NCBI GenBank assembly: GCA_965216845.1
Contig: OZ244200.1
Coordinates: 2,418,001 to 2,482,000, forward strand
Source of the DNA: Panacagrimonas sp965216845
GTDB lineage: Bacteria; Pseudomonadota; Gammaproteobacteria; Nevskiales; Nevskiaceae
Reading direction: 5' to 3'
DNA length: 64,000 nt
Every line of letters begins with the position of its first letter. Position 1 is the first letter of the stretch. The position numbers and the translations under genes were made by a program. This document shows positions 10,183-17,895 of the stretch, in pieces. Under the pieces are notes generated by a model that had not been told where the DNA came from, ran no database searches, and was given only the letters and a program-made list of their open reading frames with translations.

Positions 10183-11478
10183 TCAGGGCCGCTGCGCGAG
10201 TTGCAACTGCGTGAACACAGGGATGATCGGACCGAACACTTCGGCCATGTGCCGCTGACCCTGTGCGTCGTAGAAAAACAGCATGCCACCGACGCGGCTG
10301 TCCACGTTGGTCAGGAAGCTGACGAGGCGCTCGATCTCCCAGGCCGCATCGGTCGCCTCGATGCGCAGCGTCCGCTTCTGGCCGGGCGCAATCGGCGAGT
10401 CGTCGCTGAGTTTGAGTCCCGAACCCGCAATCAGGTCTTTCGGGAACGAGGGATCGACCCCGGCAACGGCCACCTCCAGCGACTGGTTCAGAAACCGCAG
10501 ATTGGCGGTACTGAATTCCCCCAGGCGCATCGGCGTGTCGGACTGGTTGGTGATCTCCACGTCCAGCCGCAGGCTGCGGCCCGGCACATCATAGGTGGCA
10601 TCGGTCATCTCGACCGCCACCAGCGACGGCGCCTGCGGCAGCGGCTTGGTCTTGAATGAACCCGCCTGCAGTGGGACCACGTATTCGTATTTTTGCGTGG
10701 TGTAGCGATATCCGCCGATCACCAGCACCAGTACCAGCACCAGCATTGCGGCGGCGACACGATCATCGAGGCGGGTGATCAGCAGGTCCTCGCGTCCCTT
10801 GCGGATCACGTTCCAGCGCGGCACGATCAGCGGACGACGGATCCACCAGATGATCCAGCCCAAGGCAAGCAGCGCGTAGCCGGCCTGCCACCACTGCACA
10901 CGCGCCACCCCGTAATGCTGAAGATCGTCGATCACTTCGCCGGTCATGGTCGTCACCGGCAGCTTGTAGTCGGCCGCGTTGCCGGTGACCTCCACCCAGT
11001 GCCCGGGTCCGACGATGGGCCCGGCGCCGTGCACATTGAGCACCGGATGCAGATGCCAGCGGCCGGGAATGCGGCCGGCCATCACCAGCTTGAAGCTGTA
11101 GTCGCCACCAATCTCCAGTTGACGCACCGACTGCTGCGCCGGCATGCCATTGATGTATGACTCCACGCGTGTCATCACCGCGCCCGGCGTGGCGTTGGAC
11201 AGAAACGCCAGTTCCGGCTTGGAGGCGGCATCCGGCCAGTCCGTGAACAGATGAAACTTGCCTTCCACCGTGACCGTGTCGTTGACACCGATCTGCTGGC
11301 TTGACCAGGTCACGTCGTACCAGTGCACGGTGCGCGTGCGGATATAGGGTTCGGTGGCGCGCTCGCCGTGTGCGGCGACGGGCAGCGGAATCAGTGTGCT
11401 CGCCAACGTCATGGCAGCGAGCAACAGCGGCAGGGCGAGGCGCCGAATCGACAGGCTCGACATGCGGTGCGCACTCAT
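10183..11478 (-). CDS. xmoB: Copper membrane monooxygenase subunit B (PmoB/AmoB family)
   Basis: The 431-residue protein is the periplasmic copper-binding subunit of a particulate methane/ammonia monooxygenase-family enzyme. A signal peptide ends at VAA, leaving His37 as the mature N-terminus. His37, His142 and His144 (WHLHP) match the CuB ligands of Methylococcus PmoB (H33, H137, H139), and His52 and His76 match its bis-His site by spacing. Two transmembrane helices (near 198-215 and 240-258) separate two cupredoxin-like domains. Its ATG overlaps the xmoA stop. Substrate is probably a hydrocarbon, since no nitrification or methylotrophy genes are nearby. Confidence 0.93.
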   Translation of the reverse strand: MSAHRMSSLSIRRLALPLLLAAMTLASTLIPLPVAAHGERATEPYIRTRTVHWYDVTWSSQQIGVNDTVTVEGKFHLFTDWPDAASKPELAFLSNATPGAVMTRVESYINGMPAQQSVRQLEIGGDYSFKLVMAGRIPGRWHLHPVLNVHGAGPIVGPGHWVEVTGNAADYKLPVTTMTGEVIDDLQHYGVARVQWWQAGYALLALGWIIWWIRRPLIVPRWNVIRKGREDLLITRLDDRVAAAMLVLVLVLVIGGYRYTTQKYEYVVPLQAGSFKTKPLPQAPSLVAVEMTDATYDVPGRSLRLDVEITNQSDTPMRLGEFSTANLRFLNQSLEVAVAGVDPSFPKDLIAGSGLKLSDDSPIAPGQKRTLRIEATDAAWEIERLVSFLTNVDSRVGGMLFFYDAQGQRHMAEVFGPIIPVFTQLQLAQRP

Positions 11479-12326
11479 GACGCCGCTCCGGTTCGGGTCT
11501 CTGCGGCATCGCTGGCGTCAGCGGCACCGTCGGCCTTGCGCTTGGCGCCGTAGATCGACTTGAAGCGCTCGCCCACCGGGAAAAAGCGAGCGTTGCAGGC
11601 GAGCACGCCCAGGCCCCAGAACAGGTAGTACAGGAAGATGCATACGAACGCGGAGAAGAATGCCGACACCCAGGTCGGGGTGTCGCCGAAGGTGCGCAAG
11701 GTGCCGCGTTCGATGATGCGGATGTATTCCGGAGTGCCGGCACGCGGGAAGGTGTAGCCGATCAGGTCGGCGACCGAAGTCATGTCACCCATGTTCTGCA
11801 CCGGCTGAAAGTACCCGGCCATGTAGATCCAGTTGGATGGATAGAACAACAGGCCGTACAGCACCGCACCGAACGCGCCGGTCACCAGCCAGCTGCGCGA
11901 CAGCACCAGAATGGCATCGAGCACCAGGGCGCCCAGCAGACAGGTTCCCGGCACCACCAGACTCAAGGGAAAATAGGCCAGCCCCTGCCAACTGTGATAG
12001 CGCACGATCCAGGTGCCCACGAGCAGCAGCAGCAGGCTCGCCGTGGCGCCGACCGGAAGCCGGAACAGATTCCAGAAAATGGCCTGAAACGCAGCAGCCA
12101 TGATGATGGTGGTGATTGGGATGATCAGGATCCAGTACTGGCGATCCTTCCAGTCGATGAAGAAGTCCCAGTCGCCCCCAAGCAGCAGGAAGCTGATGTG
12201 CGACACCGACCAGACCAGGAAGGTGGCCACCAGGATGATGAGCAGGTCCAGCGTGCGTGACCAGCCGATCGCCTGTGGCGACAGCTCGGAGGCTTTCAGA
12301 ATTTCACGATCATTGGCGGTCATCAT
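11475..12326 (-). CDS. xmoA: Copper membrane monooxygenase subunit A (PmoA/AmoA family)
   Basis: The 283-residue integral membrane protein (about seven hydrophobic segments) has PmoA/AmoA landmarks: GDWDFFIDWKDRQYW at 51-65, RLPVGAT, a LLFYPSNW block, and TPEYIRIIERGTLRTFG. GDWDFF ends with Phe where methane and ammonia enzymes usually have Trp. A GAGGAG site lies upstream of the tandem ATG codons. It is second in the xmoCAB order seen throughout the family. The C-terminal extension after the last helix is longer and more charged than in Methylococcus PmoA. Confidence 0.93.
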   Translation of the reverse strand: MMTANDREILKASELSPQAIGWSRTLDLLIILVATFLVWSVSHISFLLLGGDWDFFIDWKDRQYWILIIPITTIIMAAAFQAIFWNLFRLPVGATASLLLLLVGTWIVRYHSWQGLAYFPLSLVVPGTCLLGALVLDAILVLSRSWLVTGAFGAVLYGLLFYPSNWIYMAGYFQPVQNMGDMTSVADLIGYTFPRAGTPEYIRIIERGTLRTFGDTPTWVSAFFSAFVCIFLYYLFWGLGVLACNARFFPVGERFKSIYGAKRKADGAADASDAAETRTGAAS

Positions 12327-12481
12327 GACTCGGCCTTACTCCTCATTGTTTTGTTGCGCCCGTGCAGGTCACCACCGGGCGGCGCGCCCACAGCGCGTCG
12401 CCCGAATGTCCCCTGATTGCGGACCACAGTGTCTTGGTTGGCGGGCCGCAATCGGCGCGACCCGTCATACGCGCTTGCGAC

Positions 12482-13276
12482 TCAGGCCGGATCGGCGCTG
12501 TCCGCCGGGCCGCCGACTTCCTTGAACAGCTCCGCCATGCGACCGATCACCTGGATGAACAGCCCCCCCAGGGCAAGGCCGGTCCAGCCCAGCACCGGAA
12601 AGCCCCAGTGCAGCGGATGGCTGAAGATTTCCTCGGTCATCCAGAACGCATGCCCCCACTCATTGAAGCCGAGATTGGGCAGGATCAGGCCGGGACCAAG
12701 CACCGCCATGATCAGCGGCAGCGAATAGCCACGCGAGAACGCCGGAATGCGGGTGGTCGCATACAGCAGGCTGCTGACGCCGAACACGATGTACATGGGC
12801 ACGCAGGCGTAGAACACCACGATGTGGCTGGGCGTGAGCGCCGTATCGCGGATCACCGTCTGATGCCAGGTGGCATCACCCTCGCCAAAGAAACTGGCGA
12901 TCCACAGAAACGAAAACGTGTACATCATGAACCAGCCGATGAGGCCGAAATAGCGCTTCAACTCCGTCTCGCCGCTCATGCGGTCCATTTCGCGGTCGCG
13001 GGTGAACCACAGGTACAGCCAGATGCACAGGCCGCTGCCGAAGATCAACGGCACCTGGACCTTGAACAGCGTGATCCAGTACTTCGCGAATTCCGGCGAT
13101 GTGGCGTCGAGTCCGTATTCGAACGAGAACGCACCCTGGTAAAAGCGATACCCGGCGTAGATCGCCAGCAACAGGCCCCAGCCAATGGCAATGGGCCCCA
13201 GATTGAACAGCTTGCGCGCCTTGGGCGCACTGGAAACCCTGGTGGACGGGATCGATGACGCGACTTGGGTCGACAT
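12482..13276 (-). CDS. xmoC: Copper membrane monooxygenase subunit C (PmoC/AmoC family)
   Basis: The 264-residue membrane subunit keeps all metal ligands known from PmoC structures: Asp134, His138 and His151 (DATWH then PSH) correspond to the CuC site D156/H160/H173, and Asn205 and His209 (NEWGH) correspond to CuD residues N227/H231. The enzyme should therefore be catalytically competent. The ATG at 13276 follows a clear AGGAG; a longer in-frame opening is rejected. It leads the xmoCABD operon and is separated from xmoA by 155 bases. Confidence 0.93.
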   Translation of the reverse strand: MSTQVASSIPSTRVSSAPKARKLFNLGPIAIGWGLLLAIYAGYRFYQGAFSFEYGLDATSPEFAKYWITLFKVQVPLIFGSGLCIWLYLWFTRDREMDRMSGETELKRYFGLIGWFMMYTFSFLWIASFFGEGDATWHQTVIRDTALTPSHIVVFYACVPMYIVFGVSSLLYATTRIPAFSRGYSLPLIMAVLGPGLILPNLGFNEWGHAFWMTEEIFSHPLHWGFPVLGWTGLALGGLFIQVIGRMAELFKEVGGPADSADPA

Positions 13277-13290
13277 GATTGGACTCCTGA

Positions 13291-13452
13291 TCAGCGGGTT
13301 GAAATCGGTGCCAAGCCGGCGGCTTGCAGCGCGCGGACTTCGGCGGACGACAGGCGCAAGACCGGTCGGCGGCAAGGATTCGGCGGCGCTGCGGCGACAC
13401 CGCGCGCCCCTGCTTGATGCCCATGGACCGACCAATGGATCGATTCCGTCAT
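13291..13452 (-). CDS. Possible 53-residue leader or small protein upstream of xmoC
   Basis: The ORF begins MTESIHWSVH, has an excellent ribosome-binding site (GAGGAG six bases before the ATG), and stops 14 bases before xmoC. It has no transmembrane segment or signal peptide; the C-terminal half (LSSAEVRALQAAGL) could form a helix. I recognise no family. It could be a translated leader that couples or regulates xmoC translation, or a small accessory protein. The strong start site is the main evidence. Confidence 0.42.
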   Translation of the reverse strand: MTESIHWSVHGHQAGARGVAAAPPNPCRRPVLRLSSAEVRALQAAGLAPISTR

Positions 13453-13497
13453 TTTTTTCTCCTCGCCGTGGCCCCTGAACGGGGTCTGTGGGATTCG

Positions 13498-13526
13498 ATT
13501 CCATCCGATATTGATAAAATTGTCAA
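13498..13526 (-). promoter_or_regulatory. Predicted sigma-70 promoter of the xmo operon
   Basis: On the reverse strand, TTGACA (13526-13521) is followed after exactly 17 bases by TGGAAT (13503-13498; four of six matches to the -10 consensus). It reads toward the small ORF and xmoC with about 45 and 220 bases of leader. The AT-rich patch stands out from the GC-rich background. Confidence 0.5.
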
Positions 13527-13528
13527 TA
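13509..13528. promoter_or_regulatory. Candidate operator palindrome for the divergent TetR regulator
   Basis: TATTGA at 13509-13514 and TCAATA at 13523-13528 form a perfect 6-base inverted repeat with an 8-base spacer. It overlaps the -35 box of the predicted xmo promoter and lies between xmoC and the divergent TetR gene, the usual place for a TetR operator. Binding is inferred. Confidence 0.5.
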
Positions 13529-13666
13529 GTCTCTTGACCAACGGAAATCCCGCCGTCCCGCGGTGCCGTTTTCAAGCGGCCCGGCCCGATGTCCGGACCG
13601 TCGTGGCGCAGCGGCAGGTGACCGCGACGGGAAGGCAGAAATGTGGTCGCTGCTATCCTGACCGGG

Positions 13667-14287
13667 ATGACAAATCCAAAGACTTCAACAAGATCGACCG
13701 TCAACCCGCGTCGCGGGCGAATGGACCGCCAGGCGCGCACACGCCAGCTGCTGGACTGCGCCATCACCGCGTTCGCCGAGCGTGGGACCGCCAGGGCCGG
13801 TCATGCCGACGTCGCGCGTCTGGCCGGGGTATCGGTGGCCACGGTTTTCGAATACTTCCCTACCCGCGAAGCGCTGCTCGACGCGGTGCTCAGCGACATC
13901 GAGCGATTCCTGTTCGCGGTGATGGCCGTGGGGACGGATGCGGCCGACACACGGGGCCGCGTGCTGGAAATCTTCCATGCGTTTCAGGGCTGCGTGGATA
14001 ATCAACCCCACCACATGCGGGTCTGGCTGGACTGGAGCACCTCGATCCGCGAGGACGTCTGGCCACATTACGTGGAGGTGCAGGAACGCATCATCGACAT
14101 GTTCGAGGAAATGATCGAAGCCGACCGTGCTGCGGGCGCGATCAGCCCGGCGGTCATCGCCGGCGATGCGGCGCGCATTCTGGTGGGACAAGCACACATG
14201 ATCGTGATGATGCGATTCGCTCACGTCGATCAGCAAACCGTGATCCGGTTCATCGATCACATGATCGACAGCGCCCTTTCGCACTGA
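13667..14287 (+). CDS. TetR/AcrR-family transcriptional regulator
   Basis: The 206-residue protein has an N-terminal helix-turn-helix typical of TetR (DVARLAGVSVATVFEYFPTREALLDAVL, given here as the region about 45-72) and a variable ligand-binding C-terminal domain. It is divergent from the xmo operon, with the palindrome at 13509-13528 between them, so it probably controls xmo and itself. The ATG at 13667 is chosen over an upstream GTG at 13643; neither has a strong ribosome site. Confidence 0.85.
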   Translation: MTNPKTSTRSTVNPRRGRMDRQARTRQLLDCAITAFAERGTARAGHADVARLAGVSVATVFEYFPTREALLDAVLSDIERFLFAVMAVGTDAADTRGRVLEIFHAFQGCVDNQPHHMRVWLDWSTSIREDVWPHYVEVQERIIDMFEEMIEADRAAGAISPAVIAGDAARILVGQAHMIVMMRFAHVDQQTVIRFIDHMIDSALSH

Positions 14288-14423
14288 TCGCGGCGCGCTT
14301 CCCGGAGCACCACGTCGTCGCACTCAGAAGCATGCGGCTGGCAAGGCCGTGCGCCTGCTTTGCGCAGTGTCACCGGCAAGCCAGCCGGATCCACTCGCAG
14401 GGTTGATCCCCGACTGGACCGGG

Positions 14424-15602
14424 TCAGCCTCCGAACGCGGCGATTCCGGTTTGCGCCCGGCCAAGGATCAGCGCGTGCACGTCGTGCGTGCCTTCGTAGG
14501 TATTGACGGCTTCCAGGTTCAACACGTGACGGATGACGTGATACTCGTCGGAGATGCCGTTGCCACCATGCATATCGCGTGCCGTGCGCGCGATGTCCAG
14601 CGCCTTGCCGCAGTTGTTGCGCTTGATCAGCGAGATCATTTCCGGCGCGGCCAGGTTCTCGTCCATCAAGCGCCCAACCCGGAGCGCGGCGTGCAGGCCC
14701 AGCGCGATCTCGGTCTGCATATCGGCGAGCTTTTTCTGGATCAGCTGGTTGGCCGCCAGCGGACGGTCGAACTGCTTGCGCGCCAGGGTGTATTCGCGCG
14801 CGGCCTGCCAGCAAAATTCCGCCGCGCCCATTGCACCCCAGGAAATACCGTAGCGCGCCTTGTTGAGACAGCCGAAAGGCCCCTTGAGTCCGCGCACCTC
14901 GGGCAGCAGGTTTTCCTGCGGCACGAACACCGCGTCCATCACGATCTCGCCGGTAATCGAGGCACGCAGGCTGAACTTGCCCTCGATCTTGGGCGCCGAA
15001 AGGCCCTTCATGCCCTTTTCGAGCACGAAGCCGCGAATTTGCCCGGCGTCGTCCTTGGCCCAGACCACAAAGACGTCGGCGATCGGCGAGTTGGTGATCC
15101 ACATTTTCGATCCGCTCAGCAGATAGCCACCGTCGGTGGCGCGCGCCCGCGTGATCATGCTGCCGGGGTCAGAGCCGTGATCGGGTTCGGTCAGGCCGAA
15201 ACACCCCACCCATTCGCCGCTGGCGAGTTTCGGAAGATACTTCTGCTTCTGCGCCTCGGTGCCGTAGGCATAGATCGGATACATCACCAGCGAGGACTGC
15301 ACGCTCATGGCCGAGCGATAGCCAGAATCCACGCGCTCCACCTCGCGCGCAATCAGACCATAGGCGACGTGACTCACGCCCGGACAGCCGTAGCCGTGCA
15401 ATGAGGCGCCCAAAAGACCCAGCGCACCCATCTCGGTCATGATCTGGCGATCAAAATGCTCGTGCCGGTGCGCCTGGCGCACGCGCGGCAGCAGCTGTTC
15501 CTGACAATAGTTGCGCGTGGCATCAAGCACCAGGCGTTCCTCGTCACTGAGCTGGGCTTCCAGCTGCAGCGGGTCTGCCCATTGAAAACTGGCGTGGCTC
15601 AT
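14424..15602 (-). CDS. gcdH: Glutaryl-CoA dehydrogenase-type acyl-CoA dehydrogenase
   Basis: The 392-residue flavoprotein closely follows the glutaryl-CoA dehydrogenase pattern: RVDSGYRSAMSVQSSLVMYP, FGLTEPDHGSDPGSM, and the catalytic Glu370 in NTYEGTHD. Family members oxidise and decarboxylate glutaryl-CoA to crotonyl-CoA. The downstream position of a MaoC gene upstream on the same strand suggests a small reverse operon. Glutaryl-CoA could come from ring cleavage or odd dicarboxylate breakdown. A relaxed-specificity homologue is possible. Confidence 0.85.
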   Translation of the reverse strand: MSHASFQWADPLQLEAQLSDEERLVLDATRNYCQEQLLPRVRQAHRHEHFDRQIMTEMGALGLLGASLHGYGCPGVSHVAYGLIAREVERVDSGYRSAMSVQSSLVMYPIYAYGTEAQKQKYLPKLASGEWVGCFGLTEPDHGSDPGSMITRARATDGGYLLSGSKMWITNSPIADVFVVWAKDDAGQIRGFVLEKGMKGLSAPKIEGKFSLRASITGEIVMDAVFVPQENLLPEVRGLKGPFGCLNKARYGISWGAMGAAEFCWQAAREYTLARKQFDRPLAANQLIQKKLADMQTEIALGLHAALRVGRLMDENLAAPEMISLIKRNNCGKALDIARTARDMHGGNGISDEYHVIRHVLNLEAVNTYEGTHDVHALILGRAQTGIAAFGG

Positions 15603-15644
15603 CGGTCGTTTAGATTCTTGCGTGTGAGAGTTAACGGGAGCGAC

Positions 15645-16145
15645 TCAATCGGCCACCTGCGGACGGCGCACCTGCGGCTTTCTGCCCCGGCGATAAACCA
15701 GCAGCGTTCGCCGGAACGAAATGACCAGTCGTCCGTCCTGGTTATGCCCTTCGGTGCGTACCGTGACCACGCCCACGTCCGGTCGCGAGCGTGACTCGCG
15801 CTTCTCCAGCACTGCGGAGCGCGAGTAGAGCGTATCGCCCTCGAACACCGGGTTCGGCAACCGCACCTCGTCCCACCCCAGGTTGGCGAACACGTTTTGT
15901 GAAACGTCGGTGACGCTCTGGCCGGTGACGAGCGCCAATGTCAGACAGGAATTGACCAGCGGCCGCTTGAACTCGGTCTGCGCGGCATAGTGCTGGTCAA
16001 AATGCAATGGCGCGGTGTTCTGCGTCATCAGCGTGAAACCGATGTTGTCGTTCTGCGTCAGCGTGCGACCCAGTGGGTGGGGATAGACATCGCCCACCTC
16101 GAAGTCCTCGAAAAAACGACCTTCCCAGCCGGTCTTGACTGCCAT
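15645..16145 (-). CDS. MaoC family hydratase
   Basis: The 166-residue protein has the layout of mesaconyl/itaconyl-type MaoC hydratases: FFEDFEVGDVYPHPLGRT at the start, a modified catalytic segment NTAPLHFDQHYA (His retained), and a PVFEGDTLYSRSAV strand. It is transcribed toward glutaryl-CoA dehydrogenase, 42 bases away. Its upstream region is shared with the divergent HMG-CoA-synthase-like gene and holds the CTAAC-type operator sites. Confidence 0.8.
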   Translation of the reverse strand: MAVKTGWEGRFFEDFEVGDVYPHPLGRTLTQNDNIGFTLMTQNTAPLHFDQHYAAQTEFKRPLVNSCLTLALVTGQSVTDVSQNVFANLGWDEVRLPNPVFEGDTLYSRSAVLEKRESRSRPDVGVVTVRTEGHNQDGRLVISFRRTLLVYRRGRKPQVRRPQVAD

Positions 16146-16238
16146 GCTCGATGATTCCGTGTTGGTTCGTGAATGGGCCGGCCACTTCGGCGTGGCGCCC
16201 CGATGAGCGCGCGGATGAATTGGGCCGGCAGGCCGATG

Positions 16239-16252
16239 CTAACAATTGTCCG
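16239..16252. promoter_or_regulatory. Degenerate copy of the CTAAC-N4-GTTAG operator
   Basis: CTAACAATTGTCCG shares 11 consecutive bases with the perfect palindrome at 16365-16380, but the right arm is degenerate. It lies about 95 bases upstream of the MaoC start, so it may serve the reverse operon. Confidence 0.4.
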
Positions 16253-16364
16253 GTTCGCCTGACGGCACACCGGCCGTGGCGCCAGACCGGGACCCGGCAT
16301 GGCCGACACCAAGCTGCGGGTGAACACCTCAAACAGGCTTGCACCTGGCGGTCATAGCTGCAAC

Positions 16365-16380
16365 ACTAACAATTGTTAGT
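16365..16380. promoter_or_regulatory. Perfect 16-base palindromic operator
   Basis: ACTAACAATTGTTAGT is its own reverse complement. It lies 54 bases before the ATG of the HMG-CoA-synthase-like gene in an AT-rich patch. The same arms with a 4-base spacer recur at 44684-44697. A TetR-family regulator is the likely binder, by inference. Confidence 0.6.
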
Positions 16381-16433
16381 TAGAAGTAATTCTTGTATTC
16401 CGGCCCTCGACGAGGGCGCATGCTGGAGACTCC

Positions 16434-17894
16434 ATGATCGGGATCACTTCCTTTGGTGCCTACGTTCCCCGTGGGCGCCTCAACCGAGCGGTGGCCGCCA
16501 AGGCCAATGCCTGGGCCAATCCGGGCCTGATGGCGCAGGCGCGCGGCGAGCGCGCGATGGCGGGCTGGGACGAAGACAGTCTGACGATGGCGGTGGAAGC
16601 CGCGCGTCATGCGCTGGCGGGTCGCCAGGCCACGCTGGGTGCGGTCTACTTTGGCTCGACCACCCATCCGTTCAGCGATCGCCAGAACGCTGGCGTCGTG
16701 GCCGGCGCCCTGGACCTGCCCGAGGCCGTGGCCAGCGCCGACTTTGGCGGCTCGCTCAAGGCCGGCACCGCCGCCTTGCTCGCCGGTCTGGACCGCGTGG
16801 CCGCCGGACGCGATGGCGAAGTGCTCGCGGTGGCGGCGGAACACCGCCGCGCACGCGCCGGCAGCGTGCAGGAGCTGATGTACGGCGACGCTGCGGCGGC
16901 CTTCACGCTGGGTACCCACGAGGTCATCGCCGAGCACCTGGGCAGCCACAGCGTGTCGACCGACTTCGTCGATCACTACCGCGCCGCCGGCCAGCCCTTC
17001 GACTATCACTGGGAGGAGCGCTGGCTGCGCGACGAAGCCTTCCGGAAGTGGCTGCCCGAAGCCATCGGTGACGGGCTTTCCAGGATGGGTCTGGGGGCCG
17101 AAGCGGTCGATCATTTCGTGCTGGCCGAACCGGCCCCCAAGCTGGCCGCCGGCGTTGCCAGACAACTGGGCATTGCCGATGCGGCCGTCGCCGACGGACT
17201 GCACGGCAGCGTCGGGCAGACCGGCGCTGCGCATGCCTCGTTGATGCTGGCGGCTGCCCTGGAGCATGCCAGCCCGGGGCAGACCCTGGTGGTGGTCGGT
17301 TTCGGCCAGGGCTGCGACGTGCTGGCCTTTCGTGTCACGCCGCAGATCACGCAGCTGGCGCCGCGCACTGCCGTGGCAGACGGCCTGGCCCGGCGTCGGG
17401 AAGAAAAGGACTACGCCAAGTTCCAGGCATTCAACGACGTCGTGACCCTGGAAAAGGGGTTGCGCGCCGAAGCCAATCCACAGACCGCGCTGTCGGCCAT
17501 GTATCGCAAGCGGCGCATGCTGCTGGGTCTGGTCGGCGGTCGCTGCCGCAAGTGCGGCACACCGCAGTTCCCCGCCGCCCTGCGCTGCGTGAACCCGAGC
17601 TGTCATCACGCCGAGGAAATGGACCCGCACCGTTTCGCCGACGAGCCGGCACGGATCAAGACCTGGTCGTGCGACTGGCTCACCTATACGCCCGAGCCGC
17701 CGGCGCACTACGGCATGATCGAATTCGAATGCGGCGGCCGCTTCATGGCCGACATCACCGACTGGGACCTGGGACAGGTCAGCGTCGGTCAGCCGGTACG
17801 CATGGTATTCCGCGTACGGGGACGTGACGCACAGCGCGGCATGGTGCGCTATTTCTGGAAGGCCGCGCCGCTGGCGGGCACAGGAGAGCATTGA
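16434..17894 (+). CDS. HMG-CoA synthase-like protein fused to a DUF35 zinc ribbon/OB domain
   Basis: The 486-residue protein has an N-terminal thiolase-fold domain like archaeal/bacterial HMG-CoA synthases (about 1-340) and a C-terminal DUF35 module with a four-Cys zinc ribbon (CRKC and CVNPSC) and OB-fold. The nucleophile position reads SLKAGTAA, with Leu108 where HMG-CoA synthases have Cys (ACKAGTA in archaeal enzymes). A normal Claisen mechanism is thus unlikely; it may be a structural partner of the adjacent thiolases or catalyse a different C-C step. It opens a long operon behind a palindromic operator. Confidence 0.82.
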   Translation: MIGITSFGAYVPRGRLNRAVAAKANAWANPGLMAQARGERAMAGWDEDSLTMAVEAARHALAGRQATLGAVYFGSTTHPFSDRQNAGVVAGALDLPEAVASADFGGSLKAGTAALLAGLDRVAAGRDGEVLAVAAEHRRARAGSVQELMYGDAAAAFTLGTHEVIAEHLGSHSVSTDFVDHYRAAGQPFDYHWEERWLRDEAFRKWLPEAIGDGLSRMGLGAEAVDHFVLAEPAPKLAAGVARQLGIADAAVADGLHGSVGQTGAAHASLMLAAALEHASPGQTLVVVGFGQGCDVLAFRVTPQITQLAPRTAVADGLARRREEKDYAKFQAFNDVVTLEKGLRAEANPQTALSAMYRKRRMLLGLVGGRCRKCGTPQFPAALRCVNPSCHHAEEMDPHRFADEPARIKTWSCDWLTYTPEPPAHYGMIEFECGGRFMADITDWDLGQVSVGQPVRMVFRVRGRDAQRGMVRYFWKAAPLAGTGEH

Positions 17895-17895
17895 G

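Noticed and set aside
9580..13276. Reading the CuMMO cluster as a methane or ammonia oxidation operon
   Set aside because: No methanol dehydrogenase, hydroxylamine dehydrogenase or urease genes are seen, and the setting is hydrocarbon and acyl-CoA metabolism. The window cannot fully exclude it, because the rest of the genome is not visible.
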